Program-made: the position numbers and the translations under genes | Shown here: positions 25,801 through 39,344 of the stretch, piece by piece | Position numbering within the stretch: the stretch's first letter is position 1 | Layout: each line of letters opens with the position of its first letter | Notes under the pieces: model-generated | What the model saw: only the letters and a program-made list of their open reading frames with translations | Told to the model about the DNA's origin: nothing | Database searches by the model: none | NCBI RefSeq assembly: GCF_001640805.2 | Contig: NC_066844.1 | Location: 3,548,918 to 3,612,917 of the forward strand | DNA from: Lates calcarifer | Taxonomy: Eukaryota > Chordata > Actinopteri > Centropomidae | Direction: 5' to 3' | DNA length: 64,000 bases

Positions 25801-28094
25801 GCACACTAGCTAATGGCCCCTTAACATCAACAATAGCTCTGCAGCACAAAACCTCAGGCTCCTCATTCATTTCACTGAGAACACTGTATTAGTGCAGCAG
25901 GGGGTCTTCCAGGGTGTTCCAGAAAAACAAAGAGAGAAAAAATGCAGGGTAGTTAAGAGTTACAAAGTGGGATTAGCCACTGAGTCTGGAAGCATTTTCC
26001 CCTACTGCACTTCAAGGATTTTTTAGTGGTCCCTTCAGTGTTCCTCAACACAGAAACATAGGAGTTTGCTGCGCTAATTTAATGCATTAATGTTCTGACT
26101 TTCTGTTTTAATTCTCCTATCCTTCTAATAATAACAGGCACCCCAAAGAAACAGATACTTTTTAAAAGTGTAACACTAAGTGCTGTAACATAATCAGTGG
26201 CCTCCGTGCTGCTTTGTACTGTATGTGAACCCTGTTTTCCAACGTGTTCATCTTGTTGAACTTTTTAGGAGTAGAAAGGGTATGTATGTGGTATTTAGTC
26301 TTTACCATTTACTGCCTGCTCATTCCCTGTCTGTGCCTTGAAGCTACACAACCACACAAACACAGCCTGTTGTTTAATTTGACTGAAAACCCCCGAATGT
26401 TAAAGGCTTTATCAGTTGCCTACAGTAGCCCTGAGCTACAGCTCAAATAAAACAATAAAATGTGACAAGGGGTGAAATGCAACAAATTGTTGCTGTAATT
26501 ACCAAGTGTCTTTTGTCTGATTACCCTGAATCTCTTCTCTTTGCTTTCAACAGACTTTCTGTCATCTGTTTTACTGACCCTCCTCCACATACTGCACTTG
26601 TACATACAACTGATTGATAGATTTATATTTTTTAATTGATTTTTCTCATTATTCTGATTAGGGTTTACTGACAGTGAGAAGAAACATGACTGAGAGATGG
26701 GAAGATAATCAAATTTATAATCATCCAAAAACATGTAAGTAAAGTAAAGAAAGAGTTTGTTCTTTGTGTAGTTAAGAGTTGATTTCACGGTTGTCGGACG
26801 CAGCTGCTCATCCTGACTGATGAGACCTGTTGGTGCACGTCTGTTCCCGCCTGGCCTGAGTTTCACTTTAAAAAAACACACAGCATGTTCTGTGTCAGCT
26901 TAGTATGATATCCTCACATCTAGTTGGTGTGATCGCTTATCTTGACTACAGTTGTGCAATTTTCCCACATCAATCTTCTGCATGTTGTCCAATAAAACCA
27001 CAGAGAACGTTAATTGAAATATTAACTTTGTGAAAGATAAACATGAACGTGATTGATAGAGTGATATCTTTCCCTGTAGTCTAGTGATCACATCAGTGCT
27101 GTGGTAGGAAAAGGCACAAAAAGCTGTGGATTTCAGAGGCAGTTATGGAGTTGCAGACACTGTGTTGAACTTTTACAGCATGTTGATCATCAGAAGTCTT
27201 CGAAACTTCACTCAAACACACAACCAGGTTAATCTCCGTGAATGGGAGAGCTCCAGATTCTAATCAGAGCTAACGAGGTGCACCAGTGGCTTTCAACCTC
27301 CTCCCTCCCTCCCTCCCTCTGTTTCTGATGGACTCTCTGAAGCTCAGGCTCCAACAAATGCTCAGACTGGGAGTTTTGCATGAATCAGCCTAACTAACTG
27401 CTGTTAGTGTTGCTCTTTGGGAAGAAATATGTGTTTATTGTCAAATAAAGCAAATTTCACATATGAACTCCAGACAGTGTTTGGAGAATCAGGTCCAGAA
27501 ACTCTGCAGCACACGTTTGGAGAATGCCTTGGTAGAGCCTGCAGGAGAAGAGAGGATAGAAACATCATCACACTCGCAGTTGGCAGATTTTACAGATTTT
27601 ATACCAGGGTAGGATAAAGTCAGTTTAATGTCCAGTCTGACTGAATCGAATGTAATGTCTAGAAAAGTTCGGGTTTGCTGTGCATGTGTGAAAACAACTA
27701 AAGACAGGATTTCTCAGAAGGGGGACAACCAAGTTTTACCAGGAGAGGACACGTTGCATTTCCAGGAAAATATGCAATGTCAAAAGTTTGACATGTTTTA
27801 ATTGCTCTTTTCCAGCAGTTTTTCAGTTGGGAGGTATTTTGGCCTGAGGAAGGGAGCAGGTGGGAGATAGTTTCGAACACCAAAGTTTTGCAAGTTTTTC
27901 CACCAGATTCTGTGTTAGTTTTGTCGTTAGCTTTAGATACTGTGTTTATGTATTTACTGTCTTCTTTGGTGGAGGGAATTTTATTAACTGTGCTTGGGTT
28001 ACAGTCCGTGTCCACAGATCGCAAAACGTCCATGGTGTTTTGACATTCCAACTTGAAAGTGCATAAACACACCTGAGGAGCACATGAATGCAAC
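22891..28094. other. Long non-coding stretch
   Basis: Only small simple repeats: CCCT units at 27299-27319 and an A-run near 23517. The segment 27420-27710 is complex and repeat-like in feel, but I cannot name it. Open frames up to 153 codons (26420-26881, minus) have biased, non-protein-like composition. Confidence 0.5.
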
Positions 28095-28245
28095 ATTTGT
28101 GACTAATTAGCAGATGTTTGAATGCCAGCATGCTACACTAAAATGATGAACATAGTTAACTTGCAAAACATCTTGCATGTTAGCACTGCGGCCATGTTAG
28201 CATTTAGCTCAAAGCACCACTGTGCTAAAGGGCAGAGAGTTCTTA
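28095..28245 (-). repeat. Percomorph GCTAGC/ATGCTAAC-type interspersed repeat, copy 1
   Basis: Phrases GACTAATTAGCAGATGTTTG, GCATGTTAGCACTG and GTTAGCATTTAGCTCAAAGC match the 5' part of a common percomorph repeat, in reverse. Related copies lie at 55.6 and 59.8 kb. Confidence 0.6.
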
Positions 28246-28857
28246 GCATGCTTGTCGACTCTGATGTCTATTTTTTGCTTCTTTTTTTTCAAGTCTCTCT
28301 TTGCTGCTTTAGCAGGTTTGTCTATGTGTGAATTTTTTTTCATTCAGCTGCCGGTCCTTTGCCGCAAAATGTCAGTTGTCTGCTTTTAGACTGAGAGGAA
28401 AATGCAAGAGCCTTTAGAGAAAACAGGAAGACATCACTGAGACCCCACACCAACCCCCGACACACACACACACACACCTTTTATTGTAAGACTTGATGTG
28501 TTGATGGGAACTCAAACGGAACTGAAAGTGGGCTTCCAGTGGGTGTGTGTGTGTGTTGTGTGTACGCGTGCGTGAGGAAGTCACCAGTGGGCTGGGTGAG
28601 TACTCACTAACGGATTGGGAGGTTGGGGTCTTGTGTGAGTTGTAACGGCCTTTTCACACACTGACAGCAGCAGCAGCCTCTTTATTCATGTCAGTGAGAC
28701 CACTACGTTGGTGCAGTGGGGGGGTATGACCACAAACACGGGGAAAAAAACACAGTGCAACGTCATCTGACAACCACACACTCTGGGCAGCGAGTGACCA
28801 CAAATCTCTAAATACAGTAACCAATAACAAGTCTAGAATACTTGTATTTACTTTTGG
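28246..28857. other. Non-coding with CA/TG patches
   Basis: (AC)n at 28461-28478, TG runs near 28542-28562, otherwise nothing recognised. Confidence 0.6.
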
Positions 28858-29020
28858 TGTGGAGCTGTTTTCTCTGGTTTGGACCCTTTAGTTGAGGGGG
28901 AGTCAAAATTCTCCAGCGTACAATCATAGACAATAGTCAAACTTTGTGGCAACAGTTGGGGGGAAGGCCCTTTTCTGTTTCAACATGACAGTTCACCAGT
29001 GCACAAAGCCAGGTCCAGTG
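28858..29020 (+). mobile_element. Tc1/mariner-like transposon fossil (family 2), partial
   Basis: The sequence from GTGTGGAGCTGTTTTC to CACAAAGCCAGGTCCA follows the middle of a Tc1-like transposase gene. One frame reads like LFQHDSSPVHKAR, around the second catalytic Asp, but only after frame breaks. Both ends of the element are missing. The same family is present at 60.6-61.0 kb. Confidence 0.75.
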
Positions 29021-30236
29021 TCGTTCTTTTGTTTCACTCGCTGTATGTCTATATATGTGTATACATATATATTGAGAGTCAAATGTCTTGTAATGTGCCA
29101 ACAAAAGAACACAAGGGAAATTCTGTATGTCACATCTAACCTATTTCATTTTACAAGTAAAGGTTAGATATTAGTGTCCAAGATCACATCACATGTCTGA
29201 CCAACAGTTTACAACCCACAGATATTCAGTGTCCTGTAACATTGTGATATTCTGTGTGATATGACCTCTGACAGGACAAGGCAACAAACATTCACAACTG
29301 TGAAGCTGGAACCATCAAATGTTTGCATTCTGCTTGAAAAATCCCTTAAACAACAATAGTTGCCAATAAAATATATCTCAAATCAATTAAATGACCAATA
29401 TTGTAGCTGTACTTTAAATGAATGCAGCATTTGGGAGGATAAATCATGCACAATAGTTATTAATTTCAGGATAAAAACTGCTAATTTATAACATTAAAAC
29501 TCGCATCAGCTCAGTACATACAAGATGATTTCTTAATTCGTATCCAGCAGCTTTCTGACTGAGCTAAACCACATTCAAAAGCGGAAAACCTTGCACTGTA
29601 GTAACCTTTTAATCAGTGTATACATGAATAATCAAATTCATCAACCCTTTCTCTACAATCAAGCACAACTAACTTCAGCTGGATATCCAAAAACCGCAGA
29701 TGCCAGATGGGAATTTATCACATGAATTGCACTGATAATGCATGTGATAAGTCTACTGGGGTAAACTATAAATCTGGAGGTGTGTAGAACTGCTCTGTAT
29801 TATCTTGATGTTTGATAATCCTTCAGACTGGACACCCTGATCTGTATCTTATACCTGTGCCCTGTAGTGACACTCCCACATCAGCACAGACCATTGTGTT
29901 GTGTTGCTGCAGGGCTGTTCTTCTTATAATGTAAAGAAATTCCACCAAATTACTGCCCCCCCCTCTAAAAAGTGTGGTGTGTGTGTGTGTGTGTTTTAAC
30001 ACCCCTCCCAATCCGCCAGCTTGTCTTCACTTGTCTCCACCAGAAGATGAAAGGCTTTTGTTGAATATCAAACAACCTGACACTCGACCAGACTAACACC
30101 TCTCCCTCCAACTCACCTTCACTACATTCCACTAACTCCTCTAGCTTCCTCTGAAGTTGAAATGTATTTCTCAGTCTGATCATCCTTAAGCACTTTACCC
30201 TGACAATCATCCTGCAAACTGCGACTAACACCTGAA
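29021..30236. other. Non-coding, nothing recognised
   Basis: AT-rich, with a short (TG)n at 29975-29994. Confidence 0.5.
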
Positions 30237-30238
30237 AG

Positions 30239-30278
<40 letters not shown>

Positions 30279-30431
30279 GGTTGTCTCAGGTCTGGACCTT
30301 GCCTGTTGAATATGCGGGTTGTTTCTCCTTTGCACTTTTTCCATCTCTTATTTTTTTTACTTTTTCTACTCTGGATGCATGCATGCATGTGTCTTTGTGT
30401 GTGTGAAGTCCTTTAGTAGGACATTCCAATT

Positions 30432-30469
<38 letters not shown>

Positions 30470-30562
30470 ACGGTATGTGGCTCTTTCAGTTTGACAGCAA
30501 GATGTATGGAGGACAGATGGACACACACACACACACACACACACAGATAACTTTTACTTTTA
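30237..30562. repeat. Cluster of long TG/CA microsatellites with a duplicated spacer
   Basis: (GT)n at 30240-30277, (CA)n at 30433-30464 and (CA)n at 30521-30545. The spacer 30479-30520 (GACAGCAAGATGTATGGAGG) recurs at 32103-32125 as GACAGCAAGATGAATGGAGG, followed in both places by CACACA and TAACTTTTACTT. The Thr/His or Cys/Val frames here are artefacts. Confidence 0.85.
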
Positions 30563-32090
30563 CAACGCTCCTGTTCTTCACATTGCACTTAAAGTATTTT
30601 TCTTGACTTGATTAAAATGTCAGTTGCTGCAGGACATGTTGTGTTCCATGTGTGTGCTTACTTCATATTTTTAAGACAGAATCGTCTCGTCAAATACAGT
30701 GCTAGGTGTAGGTTTAACATGCAGCTTGTTTACTGTGGCTGCACAGCTCTATAAGGTCAGAGTTTTTGGTAAATGCAGTTACAGTTACTACTGACATTTA
30801 TGCTAGCGGAATAAATAAGTTATTTGAGGCATTACAGAAATAAAAGTCCAGTTTATTTTCTCACAGACAGTGTCAGGTGATTGAGAAGTCTTTTGTGGAG
30901 GTTGAATCCAAAAGATGAACAACTGTGTTAAAAAATATATTAGAAAAACAGAGCTGCCATTACAACAGTTTGAAACTGGTCAAATCCTTTTTCAATCTGC
31001 CTGTGATAGCATCTTGCTGTTAGCTTCCTGCTGTTAGCATGCTGCCATATGTCCAAAACCAAATGGCTCCAGTTCACCTTCTGACAGCAGCAGTGACATC
31101 TTCAACAGTCTGTGAGGGGAAGACGAGTGCACAGCTGCAACACACACACAAACAAAACAGCTACTGAGCTCTTATAGATGTGGACACGTATTTGACTTCT
31201 GACCTTATAGATGGATGAATATAAAGTTCTCACGTGCAGAAAATACACACACACACACTCAGTTCACAGCTGCATAGTAGGTCAAACACACACTGGAACA
31301 TACTCACGTGCACAACTGACACAGATGCACACACACACACTGACACACTTCTGAACAGACAAGGAGGCTTCATTCAGTGAAGTCAGCTTTACTTCACTGA
31401 AGTAAACACACAAAACCCTGTTAAATCTGAGGCTACATTAAAACGCATCAGTGTCGCCACGTTTATGCCTGGTGTCTGGTACATGCCCTGTTTTAGACGC
31501 TGCATTTTAGTCTGGACAGACACAAACTGAGACATTTGGAAACAGTGACACAAACATCCACGTTCGCTTCCTGATTGGGTTTAATCACTCACAATGTATC
31601 CTTCCCCCGATTCGTTGTGCTTGTATCATGTGACCCTCCTCTGAAAGAAAACAAGCAGCATCAGCCTCATCTACCACTGGTGAATGCAACACAGATAACA
31701 AATTACAAGTGTTGCTGATCTTGGTGTCTTTGCCAGCAACTGTTGTGCAGTTAAATTCTGCATTTTATAAAGCAACAACTGCCTATATGTACAGGAGACA
31801 AGTTATTATTTGTTATCAGCCCTACATGGAACACACTTACGTGCATGTCCAGTTTACATGAGTGATCATGTGATATGCATTTACAGGTGTATCAGTATTT
31901 AAAATTAAAACATAATAGTGTGGATCTACTGATCAACTAAGACCAGACCAGAGTGATGTACTGACTCACAGGTTGTGATTTGTGCAACAGAAGCAGGAGA
32001 CAGGTGAGGGGTCACTGGTGTGTGACAGTGTGTTTGCACACAGTGTGACGACAGGTGTGTGTGTGTTGGGTCAGTCATCACACACACAGT
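30563..32090. other. Non-coding with scattered CA patches
   Basis: CA runs near 31138, 31246 and 31331. No gene signal. Confidence 0.5.
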
Positions 32091-32183
32091 GGGATCCTTC
32101 TGTCTGACAGCAAGATGAATGGAGGCAACAGATGCACACATAACTTTTACTTACAAAACAGTGAGTGTGGATATAAGAGAGAG

Positions 32184-32232
<49 letters not shown>
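32091..32232. repeat. Second copy of TG-flanked spacer plus (TG)n
   Basis: Spacer 32092-32160 is similar to 30479-30562. (TG)n of about 23 units at 32185-32230. Confidence 0.8.
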
Positions 32233-34555
32233 TGTGTGATGGAGGAAGGAGAGGAAGAGTTGGTTAGAGATGGGTGGAGGGTGAGAAAAGATAAGAGTCA
32301 GAGAAAGTCAGAGATGAAGAATGTTATGTGAAGGGGAGGAAAAAATTGAAAGACTGATTTTTACTCTTCAATAATTTGACTGATCCTTATCAGCAATAAC
32401 ATCAGCTGCAAGGCTACTTACCCATGTAAACATCTCAGAGGATCTGTGTGATGACTATTTCAGTTTTTAATAGCACTTTTATTTGTGTGTGAGTGACTGA
32501 TGATGAGTTTCACATCACAAACTGTGGCAAAAGAGGATGGAAAACTTCTGATAGCAGAGCTAAACTGAGAGATACTCTCCAACAAAATGTACAAATGATG
32601 ATACAAACCTGACCTATATTAACCATGAAGCTACACATGTAAACAGATGACTGATGTCTCAGTGTCTTGGAGCAATTGAAGGGTCAGATATTCCAGATCT
32701 CTGGCCTGAGGACTCGCACTCTGTCATACTACGAGCAGTCCTGGATGGTAGTGGACACAAATAATACTTTCAATCTGCAATTTATTTATTTTTTCCTGCG
32801 TAACAAATAACAAAATGTCTTTTCCTAATAGGAAGTGAGTTTGAATAGAACCTGAACACCCAATCTAGTGAGGACACAGTCTCCATCCTAAACCACTTCA
32901 CTGTCAGGACTTAAGCTGACCTCAGGGGGTCAGGGGGGTGGGGAGGGGGATGAAGAGTTGGGAGATTTGGGGGTGAAAGGGTGAGTTAGGTGTTGAGGGT
33001 ACTGGAGGGAGGGGGTCACCGGCTAATGATCTTAAATCCATGACAGGTCAGAGGTCTTTTGAGGATCCACTTCCAGGACACAATGGAGTCCTGTTCTTCC
33101 TCTGAGCTGGAACAGTCTATTCAGCTACAGAGCACCAACCTTTGACCCTCGAAACCTCCTGCAGAGACGCTGTTTCTGTCTCTGACTTTAATATGTAATT
33201 GTTGCAGTAATTTTCCATGTTGGCGTCCTGGAAAATGCAATTAGCTTTTCAAAAGCAGCGACAGCAGTGTGGAAAACTTAGAAGTCTTTGATGAGTGAGC
33301 CTTTTAGAAGAGACTTGGTCATGGTGTTTTGAAACAGATTCGACTGTACAGAAATCACCAGAGATCATTAAAAGCCTCTAATGAACTGTGTTAAGCTTAA
33401 GAGGTGTTTCGCAAAAGGATGATAACTTAAGGTGCTCTTAAGGTGACCACTCAAAGGAAGCTAAGAGCATCTTAAGAAGCTCTGAACTTCAGTGAGCTGA
33501 TGCGTCGGTCAAAAAGAGCCCGAGTCAATTTGCATTTTGGTGAGGAAAAAACATTGCTCCTTAGCAGTACTGGTGAAAAAAACATTTTTTTTTTTTTTTT
33601 TTTACATAAAATTAAAATGAATGACTGTGAGATAATAGATGAAAGTCACAAATCACAATTATTACTTCAGATACAAGAATTCAAATTCATGAGAAATGTT
33701 CATTTCCCCCCACATTATTTCCCTTCACATTAACATTTTTCCACATGTTAACACACAGTTAGTTTCGTATCTGAATTTCACACACAGAGGGACAGTTCAC
33801 AGGTGGAGATGTCATTTTTAGAGGAAATAGGAAACTGATATTCATATGAAAACCAACAGATGTCCATAAAACAAATGAGTGAGAACTCAGAAGTGAGTAT
33901 TCACACCAGACCTGTTACTCCAGATTCAGTTTCTTTATTAATATTTTTAGAGAATAAAAGTTCAAAGAAAGGTACATTTCCCACAAGGAAATGATGTAAA
34001 GTAGCATTATGAAAATCTTTGGTGAGAGGTTTGAGAATCTCAAGGGATTCACAAATTTCCTGTCCTCATCTCGACTGCGTTACATTCCCCTGTTATTTTT
34101 AAATAGTTTTCCAGTCATTTTGTCATTACAGTTGATGCATGTTGCTTCATCGCTGCTGTAATGATACAACAAGAAGAAACAAAGCAGTGTCTGCTCTCTG
34201 AAAAATGTTTCACCTCAAATAAACATGGAATTTATTGGTGCTTCCCTAATTCATAATGCATAATTTAGAAAAACTGATAAGAGTGAATATCAATTGACCA
34301 AACATCCATCAGTCAATATTTCTCCTTCTGCCAATAAATATTTACTGATGATCAATACTGTTCCAGGAAAAGTTGGCAGCTGTTTTTTGTTTGTTTGTTT
34401 GATGATAATATAATTCAAGTTGCCAAAACATAAAATAGAAGTGTCTGTTTTGATAAATCACAGTAAATTACAAATTTTTAAATAACATTATATAATATGT
34501 TTTAGAAGACATTTTTCATCATGTGCCATATATCTCTCTGTCTTCACACACTCTC
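32233..34555. other. Non-coding
   Basis: A G-rich patch at 32928-33015, a T19 run at 33585-33603 and TTTG units at 34387-34401. Nothing else recognised. Confidence 0.5.
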
Positions 34556-35050
34556 TCAACACACACACACACACACTCCACACAGTATCTAATTCACAGA
34601 CATTCCTCAGTGTTTCGATGGCACAAGAGTCTGAGAAGAGCTTTTGTTGCTGAGATCCACTTGGTGTGTGTGTGTGTGTGTGTGTGTGTGTTGCTGTGGG
34701 AGGACAACACTTGTGCTCTGAAGACTGAGGGGTTGAACAGGAACACTGTTCTGCAAACTGTGTGTGTGTGTGTGTGTGTGTGACTGTGAGTGTGTGTGTG
34801 TATTTCTAAATTCAACATCACACTATAAAATTACAGGGACAACTCTGAGGACTGAGGGGATCATGTTTGTGTGTGTCCTGCTCTTTGCAAACTGCCTATA
34901 AAATTATAGGGACTGACTGTGGGTTTATAGAAATGTACAGTGTGTGTGTGTGAGTGTGTGTGTGTATAAATGTTCTCTAACAGCCTGTAAAATTATAGGG
35001 AGAACAATGAACTGAGGGTACACATATAAAGTGTGTGTGTGTGTGTTTAT
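34556..35050. repeat. TG/CA microsatellite cluster with tandem CCTATAAAATTATAGG units
   Basis: CA/TG runs at 34560-34577, 34664-34691, 34760-34800, 34941-34966 and 35032-35047. Between them is a near-palindromic 16-mer CCTATAAAATTATAGG at 34895-34910, with variants at 34823-34838 and 34984-34999, each followed by GGGA and mostly an ACTGAGGGG-type phrase. An imperfect higher-order repeat of about 70-90 bp. Confidence 0.75.
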
Positions 35051-38000
35051 AGAAATGGACAGATGGTAGTTTCAGACATTATGATAAAATCCTCCAAAAA
35101 AAGAACTCCTGCTTGATAGGACACTGATGTTAGCACATTAACATGCAGGCAGTTATTATGCTAATGTGTTAATTCAGTCACCTTAATCTCCTGTTTTGTT
35201 AAGATAAGTGTTTTCCTGCTACAATAAAAAGTTGTAAGGAACTTCTATCGATCAGGTCACAGTTTATACTAATACTAATCAAACTATAACATATCGCAAA
35301 TAGACATTCATTTATTAACAAAATACCACAAATAAATGCAGAGAAAACAACAAGACAAAACGATATGTAGCAAGAACAGAAACGCCTCGAGGACTGAACT
35401 GTTTTTGAATTGCTCACATTAAAAAACTATGTGTTTATCCTTTTCTCTCAGAGGGTATTTCCTCAAAGAGGGGAAATACTGGTGAAAATCATCTTGAACC
35501 TTGACCATGTAGCTTTAGTGGCTGAAACATGAAAGAAGTCCTGTTGCCCACTAAAAATAATATAATTAACGTAGCGTCAAACACTAACATCCCACTACAG
35601 TCATTTGTTTAGCAACTTATATTTTGTGTTGAGCAAGTTGGTCCCACCTCATCAGTGTGAGTGAGTTTTGATCAAAGTGTATCAGACTCATCATTTCTTT
35701 TGAGTTTTCTCAAAGGGTGCTGCGTTGATTTAGCACTGCACCTCTGTACGAGTTTATAGAAATGATCAAAAGTGATGCAGCAGAAGCAGAGATATCGTCT
35801 TTTCTATTCCATGCAGTCTTCTGTGTCTGTGTCTTCTCTGTCAAAACCTGGCTACCCACGATGCAACTCAGTCACCGTCATTTTGGCCAGAGATGTGGGT
35901 GTGTTATGCTGTAGGTAATGATGTAGCCTCAAGCAGAGGGGAGGACAGAGGTCCACCAAGCTCACGCCTTGCTAACGTTCAGACTTGTAGAATTCAGTCA
36001 GCTCATGAGTGTGAGCAGATCAGCTTTGACTCCATATAATGACAGTCAGACAATCAAAGAACATATCAACAACTCATGAAATATTCAGATACAAGTAGTT
36101 TGTCCTGCAAAAGTAAACATTCATCTTGTGGATTTTAAAGTGATATTTCGGAAATACCACCAATAAATGGATTTATAACATTTTCAGGAATTAATGAACA
36201 CAAAGAACAACAGACCAGTGTATGAGTGTTTCATTATAATACTAAGAGTAGGAGAAAGAACAGTAGTTTGCATTAATACTGAAACTGACTCACTGGTCAA
36301 AGCTTTAACTTTGTGGGTGATGCACATCAACTTTCTTAACACGCACACCAGATAGTCATGTTGCCTGATTGTTGATTGGAGGGCAGGTGGTTGAGATTAG
36401 TGCGAGGCCCACCTACTAATCTCTGTAGTTGGGGAAGCACTGGAGGAGGGTTTTTCTTCTCTTCAACATTCCTTCTAAAAACAACAAAAAATAGCCGTTC
36501 AGTAGCCTGCAGCAGTTTGTAATTTTGTTAAAAGTTTAAATTACACCACAGTTGTCAGTGATGTTCCTGTGGACAGTTTCCTACTGTCCGAAGGTGTTTT
36601 GTGTTTTCGTGTGGTGATTTGCATGGTGTTCTGTAAAGTCTTCACAGAGAAAGCAGTCAGTGAGGCAGGTTAGAGGATGAAGGAGGCCCAAGTTTTTCCA
36701 AAGGGGCCCAGAGAGCAGAGCAGTCTGGGATCCTGAGGGACAGGCAGGGAGATCAGTTATGAAGCACATACACTGTGAATCAGGTTACAGAGAAATCAGT
36801 TAAAAGGCTCAGTGTACTTCAAATGAGCTAATCTTCGTGAAGCATTGTTGAAGCATGTCAAAAAGCTAAAGTGTTTATGCATGTTTGTGCTGTCACAGAG
36901 AGGCAGTGACTAGAGTATAATGGTGCACACCTTGAAGGCGTTTGTGCTGCACTCAGTGGTTCACATGGAAAGTAGTTGTCTGAAGAATGGTGAGGGAGAG
37001 AAACCAGAGTCACACCAGGTTGAATTTGTACTACATGTGTCAGTATGTCTAATACACAAGTGAGTGGATCTGTCTGTACTCTGTATCTGCTCTGATCACA
37101 CAAAGCAAAGTCTCCTACACCACAGTCTGGAAGCTGAAGCAGGCACAGTAAACATGTGATTTGTCATTGAAAAAACTGTAGGAAATAAGTGATTGGTATT
37201 AAAAATGTATGCTTTTAAATGACAATTACTTGTTTGAATTTGTGTTCACACATCAGCTCAATTTAAAGGGAGACCGTGACCTACTATATTACAAAGCTCT
37301 GTGCAGAGATTTGGTGGTTGATAGACCTTCAAACAATCAGATATATCACTCAGACTTCCTTTCCTGGGGACGACTTTTATCAGTTTTGCAACATGCCAGC
37401 TTCAGTTTGCAACTTGCAAATATTTCTTCGTGCTCAATTTAACACATTTAAATGATAGAAATAAACAAATACTTGCATCCTTTGTAAGTGCAGTCCAAAA
37501 CCCTTTAGGATTCACAGATCTATCTCTAATTTGCAATAATAATTTGTGGAATGTACCTGAAGCTGCGTGCCCACACCAGCACAGCTGCTTGCATTTTTAT
37601 TTCATTAGTAAACCCCTTATTTATTGCAGTGTTTTCAAGTTTGAAAACTCAGTTAACACAGATTCTGTCACATTTTAATGAAACAACTTAAAGCAGCCTT
37701 CACTTATTGAATGTAATGTTTAAAATCACTAAAAACATTTCTGCAATAAAACTGAAGAATCCATAGCACCTAAGAGAAGACAGAATACTCACACAAACAT
37801 AAAATATTTATAAGATAAATATTTTTAAAGAGCATCCACCAGTGTTAATGTACCAGTTTGTGGGCCACACACATGCCAACCCTAACCTCAGCTAAGAGAA
37901 AACAAGCTAGCACATTTTTTTGGGAGAAGAAATCCAACATGTGCACCACTTTTCTTTCCAAGAAGCAGCCATATTTTCCTGGTATGTGTCCCACTCCTTG

Positions 38001-39180
38001 AACCCCCCGCCACTCATAACCACAAACCTCTGCAGCGTGGCGTTTCCAATGTGTTTTTGGGGTAGGTATAGAGAAAGGGGGGGTTGTCTTTAAAGCTATG
38101 GCATTTCTAATCTGCAGGGGCCCAAACTGTTCAGAGGAACTCCCTCTCTGTTCTGTATTGTTGAGTGTGTTGTGAGGTCGGACCTTGAAAGTGTCCTGAC
38201 TGGTAATCAGCAGTTTTTAAGATGATCAAACAGCCTCCATTATGATGGAGGACAATGGGGCTGACAGGAGATGTATGGGGGGTGTAAAGCAAGAAAAAAT
38301 GACAATAGATTTCCTCTTTCTTTGCCTCCTCCTTGTTCTTTCCTTTTCCCTTTTCACTATTCAGAAGTTTTTTTTTCTCTTGCCATCCACCACTGAGCTG
38401 TTTACCAAAAAACGTCTCCAAAGTCCTGCTGCTGTCACAAGTGTTTACGTTATATTATAGTGAACACATCAAATTTAATATGAACTCACTATACACACTC
38501 AAAAAAAATCACATTTTAGAACACAAGATGTTACAATTCTACTCGCACTTTTCAGTCTCACAAATGCCTCATCTGTGCAGGAGTTGATATTTCATATATA
38601 CGTTTAAGTAAACAGGTTACGTGCACTGTGGTGACCTGACAACTGTATCTGTGAAAACATGCACCCTTAATCAGATTTCTGCCTTTTGTGCCTTTTTTAT
38701 TTGTCTGAATTTAATGAATAATTGTTTTAAATATGAAAAAACAACCACATAGAAGCCTCATCATTTCCATACATGGAGAAGAAATTAGTGCTCACCTGGA
38801 GAAATCTAGCAGGTGACATCAGGTTTTCTCCCCTGCACCAGTTATGGAAACCCTGTGGTTTGATGTTTAAGAAACTGGTTTACAGAAAAAGGCTGCCTGT
38901 AATGTGGTTAGATGAGTGCTTATTAACACTTACTGTAGTGGTCACTGCAGCAAAAGCACATGGGAATACTGATCTTCAAATTCACATTAGCAGGAAAAGC
39001 CAAATGTAACTCTTTGTGTTTCATATTGCACACATTGATTCCATGTGCCAGCCGTAGCTCCGTATTTAGAGAGGGTTGCAGATATGTGAGATGTTTCCCT
39101 CAAATGTAAGGTGAAGGGCTGTTCATTGATACAGGAAACAAATATAGCTACACAGAAAACGAAAATGAATGTCTGTGATT
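35051..39180. other. Long non-coding stretch
   Basis: AT-rich; no simple repeat of note and no frame resembling a known protein. The open frames at 37209-37678 are short and compositionally ordinary AT-rich sequence. Confidence 0.5.
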
Positions 39181-39182
39181 CT

Positions 39183-39262
39183 GCGGTGCACCGATAGCTC
39201 ATTTGGTTAAGCACAAACTACATATCGAAGCTGTGGTTTGCAGGGGTTTGAATCTGAACCAG
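39183..39262 (+). mobile_element. tRNA-like SINE head
   Basis: An A-box TAGCTCATTTGGTT (39195-39208) and a B-box-like GGTTTGAATCT (39244-39254) are spaced as in a tRNA. The stems do not close, so this is a SINE-type relic and not a tRNA gene. Confidence 0.55.
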
Positions 39263-39344
39263 TCCACTGTCACTGGTATTAAAGACAAAATGCCACACAC
39301 AATGTGTGTGACGAAACCTTTCTCATTTGCAAAGTAAAGATGAC

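Noticed and set aside
26420..26881. 153-codon minus-strand open frame
   Set aside because: Lys/Asn/Ser-rich AT-driven composition, no domain, no splice or promoter context.
39183..39262. tRNA gene
   Set aside because: A- and B-box-like words exist but the acceptor and other stems do not pair; it fits a SINE head.
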